A DNA stretch of 6,906 nt from an uncultured Christensenellaceae bacterium (GTDB lineage: Bacteria > Bacillota > Clostridia > Christensenellales > UBA3700). Location: NCBI GenBank assembly GCA_902373595.1, contig CABKMX010000055.1, positions 1 to 6,906 on the forward strand. The letters run 5' to 3'. The notes beneath the pieces were generated by a model. That model was not told the DNA's origin. It saw only the letters and a list, made by a program, of their open reading frames with translations, and did no database searches. Below are positions 1 to 6,675 of this stretch, piece after piece; positions within the stretch are counted from its first letter, which is position 1, and each line of letters starts with the position of its first letter. The translations under genes were made by a program, and so were the position numbers.

Positions 1-951
1 CTGAAAGGCAATGACCGACGTTATCCCTGCGGCGGCGTACGCCGAAAAGACGTCCTCCGACTCCGCCGCGGTGCGAAAGCCGAAATATATCAGCGCGCAA
101 AATGCCGCCAGCACCGCAGCGCAACCCAAAAATCCCAGCTCTTCCCCCACCACCGCGAACACGAAGTCGCTCTCCGCAAACGGCAGAAAGAGATATTTTT
201 GCCGACTGTTGAACAGCCCCACTCCGAAAATTCCGCCCGAACCGAGCGCATAATAGGACTGTATCAGCTGGTAGCCCTCGCCGAGCGGCGACGCCCACGG
301 ATCGAGAAACGCCAAAAGCCGCTTCAGCCTGTACGGCTCGGCGACGATGAGCAAGACGGCAGCGGCGATTGCCGGCACCGACAGTGCGGCAAACCACTTG
401 AGCTTGACTCCGCATACGAACATCATGAACACCGCGACAAGGGCGACCAAAACGGCTATCGACATGTTGGGCTCGAGCATGATGAGCACGCACACGGATA
501 TCGCGGCGAACGCGCACAAAAAGAACGCGCCCTTTCCTATCTCCCTGTCTTTGGTCAGCGTCGCGGAGATGAACAGTACCAGCGCGAATTTTGCAAATTC
601 GGACGGCTGGACGGTTGCGAAACCCAAGTTGAGCCAACGCGTCGCCCCGTACATCTCCACTCCGAGTCCCGGGATGAACAGCGCGGCAAGCGCGGCGATT
701 GAGACGACAAGCAGCACCGGCGATATCTTGGCGAGGATTCGCGCGTCGACGCGAGAGAAAAACAGCATGCAGCAAAAAGCCGCGACCATTGCGACCGCCT
801 GCTTTTTGACAAAGAAAAATTCGTCGCCCGTGCGCGTAAATGCTGCATACGAGCTTGCCGAATATTGCATCAACAGCCCGAATAGCGACAGCCCGACCGC
901 AATCGCGACAAGCGGAGCGCATCCGAACGCGCGACTACTTTTCAGGCGCAA
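1..951 (-). CDS. ftsW: FtsW/SpoVE SEDS peptidoglycan glycosyltransferase, C-terminus beyond window
   Basis: This is a SEDS-family lipid II polymerase of the septal (or spore cortex) wall. It is a polytopic membrane protein that works with a class B PBP, here probably the SpoVD-type protein upstream. 317 codons are visible without a stop. Hydrophobic helices alternate with family motifs: YSAS near residue 30, GATRWLNLG and QPSEFAK at 102-121, LEPN at 159-162, DPWASPLGEGYQLIQS at 217-232, GSGGIFGVGL at 237-246, and LPFAESDF at 256-263. D262 matches the Asp of the [HT]DF motif regarded as catalytic in FtsW. The frame runs off the window just before the usual C-terminal helices. No ATG lies near the expected N-terminus. 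I chose TTG at 951 because GAGGA lies 4 bases upstream, the same spacing as at murE, giving a 10-base overlap with murD. CTG at 945 is an alternative. FtsW and SpoVE cannot be separated by sequence alone. Confidence 0.93.
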   Translation of the reverse strand, partial: MRLKSSRAFGCAPLVAIAVGLSLFGLLMQYSASSYAAFTRTGDEFFFVKKQAVAMVAAFCCMLFFSRVDARILAKISPVLLVVSIAALAALFIPGLGVEMYGATRWLNLGFATVQPSEFAKFALVLFISATLTKDREIGKGAFFLCAFAAISVCVLIMLEPNMSIAVLVALVAVFMMFVCGVKLKWFAALSVPAIAAAVLLIVAEPYRLKRLLAFLDPWASPLGEGYQLIQSYYALGSGGIFGVGLFNSRQKYLFLPFAESDFVFAVVGEELGFLGCAAVLAAFCALIYFGFRTAAESEDVFSAYAAAGITSVIAFQ

Positions 952-2300
952 AATGTCCTCACCGCCTGTTCGAAGTGCCGCCCCCTCTCCTCGAAGTTGC
1001 GGTAGCGGTCGTAACTCGATGTCGACGGGGAAAACAACAGATTGTCGACGTCGAACGACAGTCCGAGCATCACCGCCCTCTCAAGCGTCGCGGTCCGATA
1101 GATTTCGAAGTCGCCGTTCTCGGGCGCACACTCTATAATCCGCGAGCTGTTGTCGCCGCAGCAGACGACATACTTCACTCCGCCGGGCAGACGCGAAAAG
1201 AAGTTGTGATAGGACAGCTTTTTGTCATATCCGCCGACGATGAGACAGGTCGTCCCCTTCATCGCCTCGCACGCGCTTATTGTGCAATCGATGTTTGTGG
1301 ACTTGGAGTCGTTGAAGATTGAGGTGTTGCGATAGTCGCACAGATATTCCAGCCGATATTTGGGCGCGTGGAAGCTCTCCAGCCCTCGCGCAATCGCTTC
1401 GTCGCCGACGCCGAAAAGCTTGCATGCCGCGACCGCCGCGAGACAGTCGGAGAGATTTTGCTCGCCGACAAGTTTGACGCAATCGCGGCCGCATACGCGC
1501 CTTGCCCCGTCGCCGAAGTCGAAACAGATATCCGCGCCGTCGACAAACGCGCCCCTGCACTTTCCGCGCGTCGAAAAGAAGTACGCCTTGGACTTCACTT
1601 TGTCTGCAATTGCCGCCGCAATCGCGTCGTCCGCGTTGAAGACAGCGCTGTCTCCGCCGCTCTGCGCCTCGAACAGACGCGCTTTGACGCGAGCGTATTC
1701 GGCGAAGTCTCCGTGCCTGTCCAGGTGATCGGGAGTGACGTTGAGCAGCACCGCGACGTCAGCGGCTATTCCGCCCGACTCCAACATAAAACTCGACACC
1801 TCGACGACGGCGACGCCGTAACTCGGCATGTCCGCGCACTCCGCCGAAAAGGGAACGCCTATGTTGCCGACCGCGCGCGCGTCGATTCCGCCGGAGCGAA
1901 GGATATGTTCGATGAGCGACACCGTCGTAGTCTTGCCGTTTGTGCCGCTGACCGCTATCTTGCGCGCCCGACAGAGCGCGGCGGCGAGCCCCAGCTCCGA
2001 AAACACCGCCATGCCTTTCCTCTTCAGTTCGGCAATCAGAGGGTGCGCGCTCGGAACGGACGGACTCACGATTGCGAATGCAATCCCCTCGACAACCTCA
2101 TTCACGCGCAGACCGCTCCTGTCGTCTTCCCATTCGTCGTGCTCGCCGTCGTCGTAGAGCGCGCACTCGATTCCGACCGAAGTCAGAAGCTCCTTTGCCG
2201 CCTTTCCGCTCTTGCCTGCGCCGACAATCAGCGCGCGTTTGCCGTCGGGGACGCTCACCCCCAACGCCTTTGACACATCTTCTTTTTGAAGTCTCTTCAT
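942..2300 (-). CDS. murD: UDP-N-acetylmuramoyl-L-alanine--D-glutamate ligase
   Basis: This cytoplasmic ligase adds D-glutamate to UDP-MurNAc-L-Ala using ATP. The 452-residue product is a normal length. It has an N-terminal Rossmann-like domain (LIVGAGKSG at 24-32, SPSVP at 79-83), a central ATPase domain with the P-loop GTNGKTTT at 119-126, EVSSF at 167-171, NVTPDHLDRH at 187-196, K206 as the probable carbamylated lysine (VKARLF), and a C-terminal domain with NDSKSTN at 330-336, VGGYDK at 355-360 and NFEERG at 435-440. Oddities are GEQNLSD at 279-285, where the family normally has GxHNxxN, and KYRLE at 314-318, where HR is usual. ATG at 2300 follows the mraY stop by 5 bases, with AAGGA tight against it. 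A GTG at 2309 in the same frame would overlap the mraY stop but has no visible ribosome binding site. The frame is open upstream to 3239, so automatic callers may extend this gene wrongly. Confidence 0.96.
   Translation of the reverse strand: MKRLQKEDVSKALGVSVPDGKRALIVGAGKSGKAAKELLTSVGIECALYDDGEHDEWEDDRSGLRVNEVVEGIAFAIVSPSVPSAHPLIAELKRKGMAVFSELGLAAALCRARKIAVSGTNGKTTTVSLIEHILRSGGIDARAVGNIGVPFSAECADMPSYGVAVVEVSSFMLESGGIAADVAVLLNVTPDHLDRHGDFAEYARVKARLFEAQSGGDSAVFNADDAIAAAIADKVKSKAYFFSTRGKCRGAFVDGADICFDFGDGARRVCGRDCVKLVGEQNLSDCLAAVAACKLFGVGDEAIARGLESFHAPKYRLEYLCDYRNTSIFNDSKSTNIDCTISACEAMKGTTCLIVGGYDKKLSYHNFFSRLPGGVKYVVCCGDNSSRIIECAPENGDFEIYRTATLERAVMLGLSFDVDNLLFSPSTSSYDRYRNFEERGRHFEQAVRTFCA
956..960 (-). 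promoter_or_regulatory. Ribosome binding site of ftsW
   Basis: GAGGA, within GGTGAGGA, lies inside the last codons of murD, 4 bases before the proposed TTG start at 951. It is the main reason for preferring TTG over the CTG at 945. Its position implies translational coupling with murD. Confidence 0.5.
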
Positions 2301-2305
2301 TTCCT

Positions 2306-3025
2306 TCACATCGCCGCGGAGAGCAGTCCCAACGCGCCGGCGACCGCGGTCACAATCGTGTATTCGGCGACTATCTTGCTCTCCTTGACTCCCCTGTATT
2401 CCAGATGATGATGAAACGGCGCCATCGCAAATACGCGCTTTCCCGTCAACTTGAAGCTCACCACCTGCACTATTACGGATATGCCGGACACGACGTACAT
2501 TATGCCGACGAGAGGAATCAAAAAGATGTTGTGCGACAAGATTGAGACGGACGCCGCCGCTCCGCCCAGCGCGAGCGAGCCCGTATCCCCCATAAACATG
2601 CGAGCCGGATTGGAATTGAACCACAAAAACGCGGTCAGCGCACCTGCGAGAGCGAATGACATCATCGCCAGCTGTCCGTCGCCGGCGATTGCGGTCATGG
2701 TACTCACAATCCCGAGCACCGCGAAATATACCGTCCCCGTGCCTGCCGCCAGCCCGTCCAAGCCGTCCGTCAGATTGACGCAATTGACCGTGCCCAAATA
2801 TGCGAGCGCGGCGAGCGGAATGTACCAAACGCCCAAATCGACGTCCATTCCGGCGAAGGGGATATGCGCGACGGTACCGCCGCCCTGCCGATAGCCGTAC
2901 GCGACCATGATTGCCGTCACCCCGGCTTGTCCGACAATCTTTTGATATGCCTTCAGCCCGAGATTGCGCCGAAAAAGCACCTTTATCGCGTCGTCGAGAA
3001 AGCCGATGAGTCCAAAGCCCAGCAT
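2306..3025 (-). CDS. mraY: Phospho-N-acetylmuramoyl-pentapeptide-transferase, main in-frame part of a broken gene
   Basis: MraY moves phospho-MurNAc-pentapeptide from UDP onto undecaprenyl phosphate at the membrane, forming lipid I. These 239 codons match the family from the first catalytic Asp pair to the C-terminus: GFLDD (D11, D12 of this fragment), RNLGLKAYQK at 20-29, NLTDGLDGL at 84-92, FNSNPARMFMGDTGSLALGG at 136-155 with the third key Asp at 147, and the PFHHHLE signature at 203-209. Intact MraY is about 320 residues. The first ~85 are missing from this frame, including helices 1 and 2 and the conserved GTPTMGG loop. The ATG at 3025 has no convincing ribosome binding site and is simply the first Met of the frame, so it is unlikely to be a natural start. 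A remnant of helix 1 lies just upstream in another frame. As written, the fragment should not make active enzyme. Confidence 0.85.
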   Translation of the reverse strand: MLGFGLIGFLDDAIKVLFRRNLGLKAYQKIVGQAGVTAIMVAYGYRQGGGTVAHIPFAGMDVDLGVWYIPLAALAYLGTVNCVNLTDGLDGLAAGTGTVYFAVLGIVSTMTAIAGDGQLAMMSFALAGALTAFLWFNSNPARMFMGDTGSLALGGAAASVSILSHNIFLIPLVGIMYVVSGISVIVQVVSFKLTGKRVFAMAPFHHHLEYRGVKESKIVAEYTIVTAVAGALGLLSAAM

Positions 3026-3029
3026 TGCG

Positions 3030-3113
3030 CACCGGCAGCGCCGCCGCGGACAGCAATGCGGAAAGCGCGAATGCGGTCAACGCCGCGACAATCAAAATCG
3101 CGTCCGAACTCAT
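3030..3113 (-). pseudogene. mraY: Out-of-frame N-terminal remnant of mraY (first transmembrane helix)
   Basis: ATG at 3113 overlaps the murE stop as ATGA and is preceded by a strong GGAGGAGG, which is exactly where mraY should start. The first 28 codons encode one hydrophobic helix ending in LLSAAALPV, resembling the first helix of MraY, which normally ends near LLGPLxIP. After this the frame no longer resembles MraY. The homologous reading resumes in another frame at 3025, with about 55-60 residues missing between. The break lies around 3025-3032. Whether it is a real lesion or an assembly error cannot be told from one sequence. Confidence 0.75.
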
Positions 3114-4549
3114 CCCGCCCTCCTCCGCTCTTCGAGCGCCGCCTCGAGTGCGGAAAAGTCGTCGTATTCGACCTTTACGCCGAGTTCGTCGATGTAATTC
3201 TCGCTCCCCTTGCCTGCAATGACGACAGCGTCGCCGCACTTCGCCCTTGCGACCGCGCTCTTGATCGCCGTCGCCCTGTCGAGGATAACCGTCACGTCCG
3301 CGCCCTGCGGTATCCCTGCGACGATATCCTCGGCAATCGCCGCCCTGTCCTCAAAGCGCGGATTGTCGGACGTCACAATCACCTCGTCGGCAAGCCGCGC
3401 CGCGACCGCGCCCATTTGAGGCCGCTTGCCTCTGTCGCGGTCTCCGCCGCACCCGAAAACGCATATCAGCCTGCCTCTCGTCCCTCTTCTCGCCTCGGTC
3501 AGAATGTTTTCCAAGCCGTCGGGAGTGTGCGCGAAGTCGATGATGAAGTCGACTCCGCCGCGCGAAATCACGTTGTATCTGCCCGGAGGCGGCTCCGTTT
3601 GCGCCAGCGCAAGCTCTATGCCTTCAATCGACGCGCCCATAAGCCGTGCGGCACAGCATGCGGCAAGACAATTCAGCACGTTGAACCGCCCGAACAGACG
3701 TGTGTCGGCATAGATCAATTCGTCCATCATGTTGACGACAAACGACGTGCCGCGCGGCGTTCGCTCGCAGTTGACCGCAAAAGCGTCGCACGGACCGTCC
3801 AAGCCGTAACTGATTGCGGGCACCTTGCCCTCGGCGATGATCTCGGCGCCGCACTTGTCGTCCGCGTTGACGACCGCGCACTTGCAATTGGCAAAATCGA
3901 ACCAGCTCTTCTTGGTGCGGCGATAGATGTCCTCGTCGCCGAAAAAGTCGAGGTGATCTCTGCCCAAATTGGTGAAAACGGCCGCTTCCGCGCGCACTCC
4001 GGCGAGCTTGCAGTAATATATCGCGTGCGCCGACAGCTCCATGACAACATACTCTGCCCCCTCGGCGGCAAAACGCGCAAACAGCGAATGCAGCTCGGGA
4101 GGATCGGGCGTGGTCAAATTCGCCGCGGAGCGCACTCCGCCGCACTCGTTGTACATCGTCCCGATCAGCGCCGAGCGCATGCCGCACCGCTCCAAGATGC
4201 AGTGTATCAGATAGGCTGTCGTCGACTTGCCGTCGGTGCCCACGACGGTGACAATCTTGAGCTTTTTCGCCGGGTTTCCGCAAAAATTGCCCGACGCAAT
4301 CGCAAACGCTCGGCGAATGTCCTCAACCGCCGCGCACGGAACGCCGCACTCTGCCGCAACGGGCGCAAGAATCGCTTTTGCACCTCGCGCGACAGCCTCG
4401 CCGCACTCCTTCTCCGCGCCGGCTTCGTGCAGACAGACAAACAGGTCGCCGCTCTTTGTCTCGCTCGGCTTGAAAGATATCCCGTTGATGTCGATGTCGG
4501 CGTCGAGCGACTTTGCGCCCGTTCCCTTCAAAATTTCGCTCAGTAGCAT
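3110..4549 (-). CDS. murE: UDP-MurNAc-L-Ala-D-Glu--meso-diaminopimelate ligase
   Basis: This cytoplasmic Mur ligase adds the third stem-peptide residue. The 479-residue product has an N-terminal UDP-binding domain (about 1-95), a central ATPase domain with P-loop GTDGKST at 104-110, TTP at 146-148, ELSAH at 171-175, NLGRDHLD at 194-201 and K213 as probable carbamylated lysine, and a C-terminal domain with DFAHTPDGLENIL at 338-350 and FGCGGDRDRGKRPQMG at 365-380. DNPR at 395-398 is the signature of meso-diaminopimelate-adding MurE rather than lysine-adding enzymes. Differences from the usual family are D106 in the P-loop (commonly N), S449 in GKGSE (commonly GKGHE, with the key Gly and Glu kept), and an N-terminal domain lacking the usual DGHDF-like stretch. 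ATG at 4549 was chosen because AGGAGG lies 4 bases upstream. An in-frame GTG at 4576 lies before that site and is less likely. The stop overlaps the mraY start. Confidence 0.96.
   Translation of the reverse strand: MLLSEILKGTGAKSLDADIDINGISFKPSETKSGDLFVCLHEAGAEKECGEAVARGAKAILAPVAAECGVPCAAVEDIRRAFAIASGNFCGNPAKKLKIVTVVGTDGKSTTAYLIHCILERCGMRSALIGTMYNECGGVRSAANLTTPDPPELHSLFARFAAEGAEYVVMELSAHAIYYCKLAGVRAEAAVFTNLGRDHLDFFGDEDIYRRTKKSWFDFANCKCAVVNADDKCGAEIIAEGKVPAISYGLDGPCDAFAVNCERTPRGTSFVVNMMDELIYADTRLFGRFNVLNCLAACCAARLMGASIEGIELALAQTEPPPGRYNVISRGGVDFIIDFAHTPDGLENILTEARRGTRGRLICVFGCGGDRDRGKRPQMGAVAARLADEVIVTSDNPRFEDRAAIAEDIVAGIPQGADVTVILDRATAIKSAVARAKCGDAVVIAGKGSENYIDELGVKVEYDDFSALEAALEERRRAG
3119..3126 (-). 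promoter_or_regulatory. Ribosome binding site of mraY
   Basis: GGAGGAGG lies in the last codons of murE, 5 bases before the ATG at 3113. It fixes the intended mraY start and shows that initiation signals survive although the reading frame behind them is broken. Confidence 0.8.
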
Positions 4550-4553
4550 AATT

Positions 4554-4559
4554 CCTCCT
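4554..4559 (-). promoter_or_regulatory. Ribosome binding site of murE
   Basis: A perfect AGGAGG lies 4 bases before ATG 4549. It rules against the upstream in-frame GTG at 4576, for which this site would fall within the coding region. Confidence 0.85.
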
Positions 4560-4656
4560 GCCGCATAATCATACACCCGGACAGGACGACGGGACGCTTT
4601 GCGGCAAAACTCGACGAAATTCTGCGGTTTTTACCCTCTTTTGCAACGGTGAGCGA

Positions 4657-4681
4657 GCGCCTAAAAGCCGGATTTTGGCGC
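4657..4681 (-). repeat. Hairpin in the spoVD-murE spacer
   Basis: GCGCC-AAAA pairs with TTTT-GGCGC across a six-base loop, giving nine base pairs with one bulged base. It begins about 20 bases after the spoVD stop, inside the 153-base spacer, the longest gap in the window. No run of T follows on the minus strand, so it is not a standard intrinsic terminator. It could be an mRNA processing or stability element, or have no function. Confidence 0.5.
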
Positions 4682-4702
4682 ATTTTGACGTCACGGCGCG
4701 TT

Positions 4703-6598
4703 TCATCCCAACTCGAAATGCACGACCGCGCCCTCGTACAGTTCGCTTCCCGCGACGGGAAATTGAGACGTCACCGCGCCGCCCTCACCCGAGTACTCGT
4801 ATTGCAGTCCTGCCGCCTTGACCGCCGACGCCGCCTCGGTCAGACTCAAACCGAACAGTTCGGGCATGCGCGTCGTTTCGGGAAGTTCGTTTTGCTCATA
4901 GTCGGGCTCTTCGCCGAATGCCGCAAACGCGCCCGAAAATATCTGCCCGACGTACGGCGCGGCCACTATGCTTCCGTAATAGACATACCCCTGCGGCTCG
5001 TCCACCTTGAAAAGACAGACTACGGTGCGGCCGCCGATCTCGGTAAAGCCGACAAAGGACGAAATGTACTTGCCGCGCGCAATCGCGCCGTTTTCGTACT
5101 TCTGCGCGGTGCCCGTCTTACCGCCGATTCGATAGCCGGGCACATATGCGTTTTTGCCTCCGCCCTCCTCGACAACGGAATAGAGATATTCCCTCATCTT
5201 GTCCGACGTGCTTTGAGACACCGTCTCGCCGCGCAAAGTCGGAGAATTAGTCAGCGCATACACGCCGTCCGCGATCGTCACCGACTTGACGACATAGGGC
5301 TTGAGCAGCCTGCCGCCGTTGAGCACCGAACAGACGGCGCTCGCCAGCCCGATCGGAGTCGTCGCGACCGCCTGCCCGAAGCCTATGCGCGCAAGGTCGA
5401 CCGACTTGACCGACTCTTCGGCAAGCAATATTCCGGCTCCCTCGCCCGGCAAGTCGACCCCGGTGCGCGAACCTATCCCGAATTTTTCGAGATAGTCGTA
5501 AGTCTTCTCCGCGCCGGCGCTCAGCGCGATGTCCATGAACACGCAATTGCACGAATTCATGATGCCATGCGCAAAGTCTTGACTGCCGTGCCCTATGCTC
5601 CGCCAACAGCGTATCCGCGTGCCGTCGACGACGCGATAGCCGGAACAGTAGTACGAATCGCGTATCAGACCCTCTTCGATCCCCATCGCCGCGGTCAAAA
5701 TCTTGAACGTCGAACCCGGCTCGTAGACGTCGGCGACCGAAGTGTTCTTCGCGCCCTGCAGCAACAGCGCAAGGTCGTCTCTCGGCAAGTCGTTGAGATC
5801 GTATGTCGGCGCGCCGGCAAGCGCCAAAATCTCGCCCGTGTCCGCGTCCATCATCAGACATGACGCCGACAGCGGCGAATACTTTTCAACTGCGTCCCTC
5901 ACCGCCTTTTCGGCAAGACTTTGAAGAGTGAAATCTATCGTAAGCGTCAGCGTCGCGCCTTCAATCGGCATGAGATAGGACGTGTGCGAGCCGTCGAGTT
6001 TGCCGCCTATCAAATCGGTCTCGGTGTACGCCTCGCCGTCCACGCCCTTGAGATAGCTGTCGTAATACAGCTCTATTCCGCTCTGTCCGACGCCGTCGGC
6101 ATTGACGAAGCCGAGCAATTGCGTCGCAAAATTGCCGTTGTCGTAATAGCGCGCGCTGTCGGCGACAACGTATACGCCGTCAATCTTTCTCGCTCTGAGC
6201 GCGAGCGCCTGCGCCTCGCTCGCTCCCGTCAAAGCGCGCACTTCGGACACCCCCTCCCTGTCTATCCTTGCCAAAATGCGCTCGTATTCGGCGTCGCACG
6301 TTTCGGCTATCGCGCGCGCCGTCTCTTTTGCGTCCTCCGTCTCAACGGGGCGAACATAGACGGTGAATACATCATAGGACGACGCGAGAGTCACTCCGTC
6401 CGAAGTGACAATCTCGCCCCGTTCGGCGCGCATGGGAAGTCCGCGCGTCCACTGCCCGAACGCCTTGTCCGTCAAACTCTCCCCTTCGACCGCCTGCAAC
6501 CAAAACAGTCTGCCCGTAAGAGCGCAAAAAAGAAGGGCTATCAGCAGCATTGCCGCAGATAGCCTTCCTTTCAGTGTGATGTGGGAAATATTGCGCAT
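4703..6598 (-). CDS. spoVD: SpoVD/FtsI-type class B penicillin-binding protein with one PASTA domain
   Basis: This is a D,D-transpeptidase that crosslinks peptidoglycan outside the membrane, at the septum or, in spore formers, the cortex. The 631-residue product is close to B. subtilis SpoVD in length. It has a short cytoplasmic start, one membrane anchor (about 12-36), a PBP dimerisation domain (about 53-215), a transpeptidase domain (about 245-560) with the active Ser in STFK 296-299, SCN at 349-351 and KTG at 494-496, and a C-terminal PASTA repeat (about 577-631). C331 and C350 are 19 residues apart, like the SpoVD cysteine pair known to form a redox-controlled disulphide. C318 and C352 lie close by. 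No second class B PBP gene lies between it and the ftsL-position gene, unlike the pbpB-spoVD tandem of B. subtilis, so it may serve vegetative division. The start is ATG at 6598, with GGAGGT 4 bases upstream. It probably partners the FtsW encoded downstream. Confidence 0.95.
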   Translation of the reverse strand: MRNISHITLKGRLSAAMLLIALLFCALTGRLFWLQAVEGESLTDKAFGQWTRGLPMRAERGEIVTSDGVTLASSYDVFTVYVRPVETEDAKETARAIAETCDAEYERILARIDREGVSEVRALTGASEAQALALRARKIDGVYVVADSARYYDNGNFATQLLGFVNADGVGQSGIELYYDSYLKGVDGEAYTETDLIGGKLDGSHTSYLMPIEGATLTLTIDFTLQSLAEKAVRDAVEKYSPLSASCLMMDADTGEILALAGAPTYDLNDLPRDDLALLLQGAKNTSVADVYEPGSTFKILTAAMGIEEGLIRDSYYCSGYRVVDGTRIRCWRSIGHGSQDFAHGIMNSCNCVFMDIALSAGAEKTYDYLEKFGIGSRTGVDLPGEGAGILLAEESVKSVDLARIGFGQAVATTPIGLASAVCSVLNGGRLLKPYVVKSVTIADGVYALTNSPTLRGETVSQSTSDKMREYLYSVVEEGGGKNAYVPGYRIGGKTGTAQKYENGAIARGKYISSFVGFTEIGGRTVVCLFKVDEPQGYVYYGSIVAAPYVGQIFSGAFAAFGEEPDYEQNELPETTRMPELFGLSLTEAASAVKAAGLQYEYSGEGGAVTSQFPVAGSELYEGAVVHFELG

Positions 6599-6602
6599 GG
6601 CT

Positions 6603-6608
6603 ACCTCC
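6603..6608 (-). promoter_or_regulatory. Ribosome binding site of spoVD
   Basis: GGAGGT lies 4 bases before ATG 6598, in the 77-base spacer after the ftsL-position gene. It supports the chosen start. Confidence 0.85.
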
Positions 6609-6653
6609 GTGACCGAAGGCGCTTACGCTTGGTATAATCGATTTGTTACATAC

Positions 6654-6668
6654 CTCCGGACTTCGGAG
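6654..6668 (-). repeat. Small hairpin in the spacer before spoVD
   Basis: CTCCG and CGGAG flank a five-base loop, just after the stop of the ftsL-position gene. The 3' arm overlaps a second GGAGGT (6652-6657) that directly abuts an ATG-TAA pair (6646-6651). The stem is short and there is no T run, so a terminator is unlikely. It may be chance. Confidence 0.3.
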
Positions 6669-6675
6669 ATAGGTC

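Noticed and set aside
1368..2273. Plus-strand open frame of 301 codons opposite murD
   Set aside because: It is antisense to a complete, motif-rich murD and has no independent support.
2864..4546. Long plus-strand open frame of 560 codons opposite murE and mraY
   Set aside because: It is fully antisense to recognised genes, is Arg/His/Ala-rich, has no family motifs or ribosome binding site, and is explained by GC-rich codon use on the other strand.
4567..4572. TATGAT on the minus strand just before the murE ribosome binding site as a -10 box
   Set aside because: No -35-like hexamer lies 16-18 bases upstream, and the leader would be very short. The match is too weak to call a promoter.
4657..4681. 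Hairpin after spoVD as an intrinsic terminator
   Set aside because: The bases after the stem on the minus strand contain no T run, and the operon continues into murE with a strong ribosome binding site.
4686..4693. Perfect 8-base palindrome TGACGTCA as an operator
   Set aside because: It is a single short palindrome with no second copy in the window and no regulator context, and is expected by chance.
4649..5863. Plus-strand open frame of 404 codons opposite spoVD
   Set aside because: It is a shadow frame of the PBP gene with no recognisable domain and the same Arg-rich composition as the other antisense frames.
6633..6638. TATAAT on the plus strand in the spacer before spoVD
   Set aside because: No -35 element lies at the right distance, and it would direct transcription against the operon into the acidic-tail gene, where there is no plus-strand gene.
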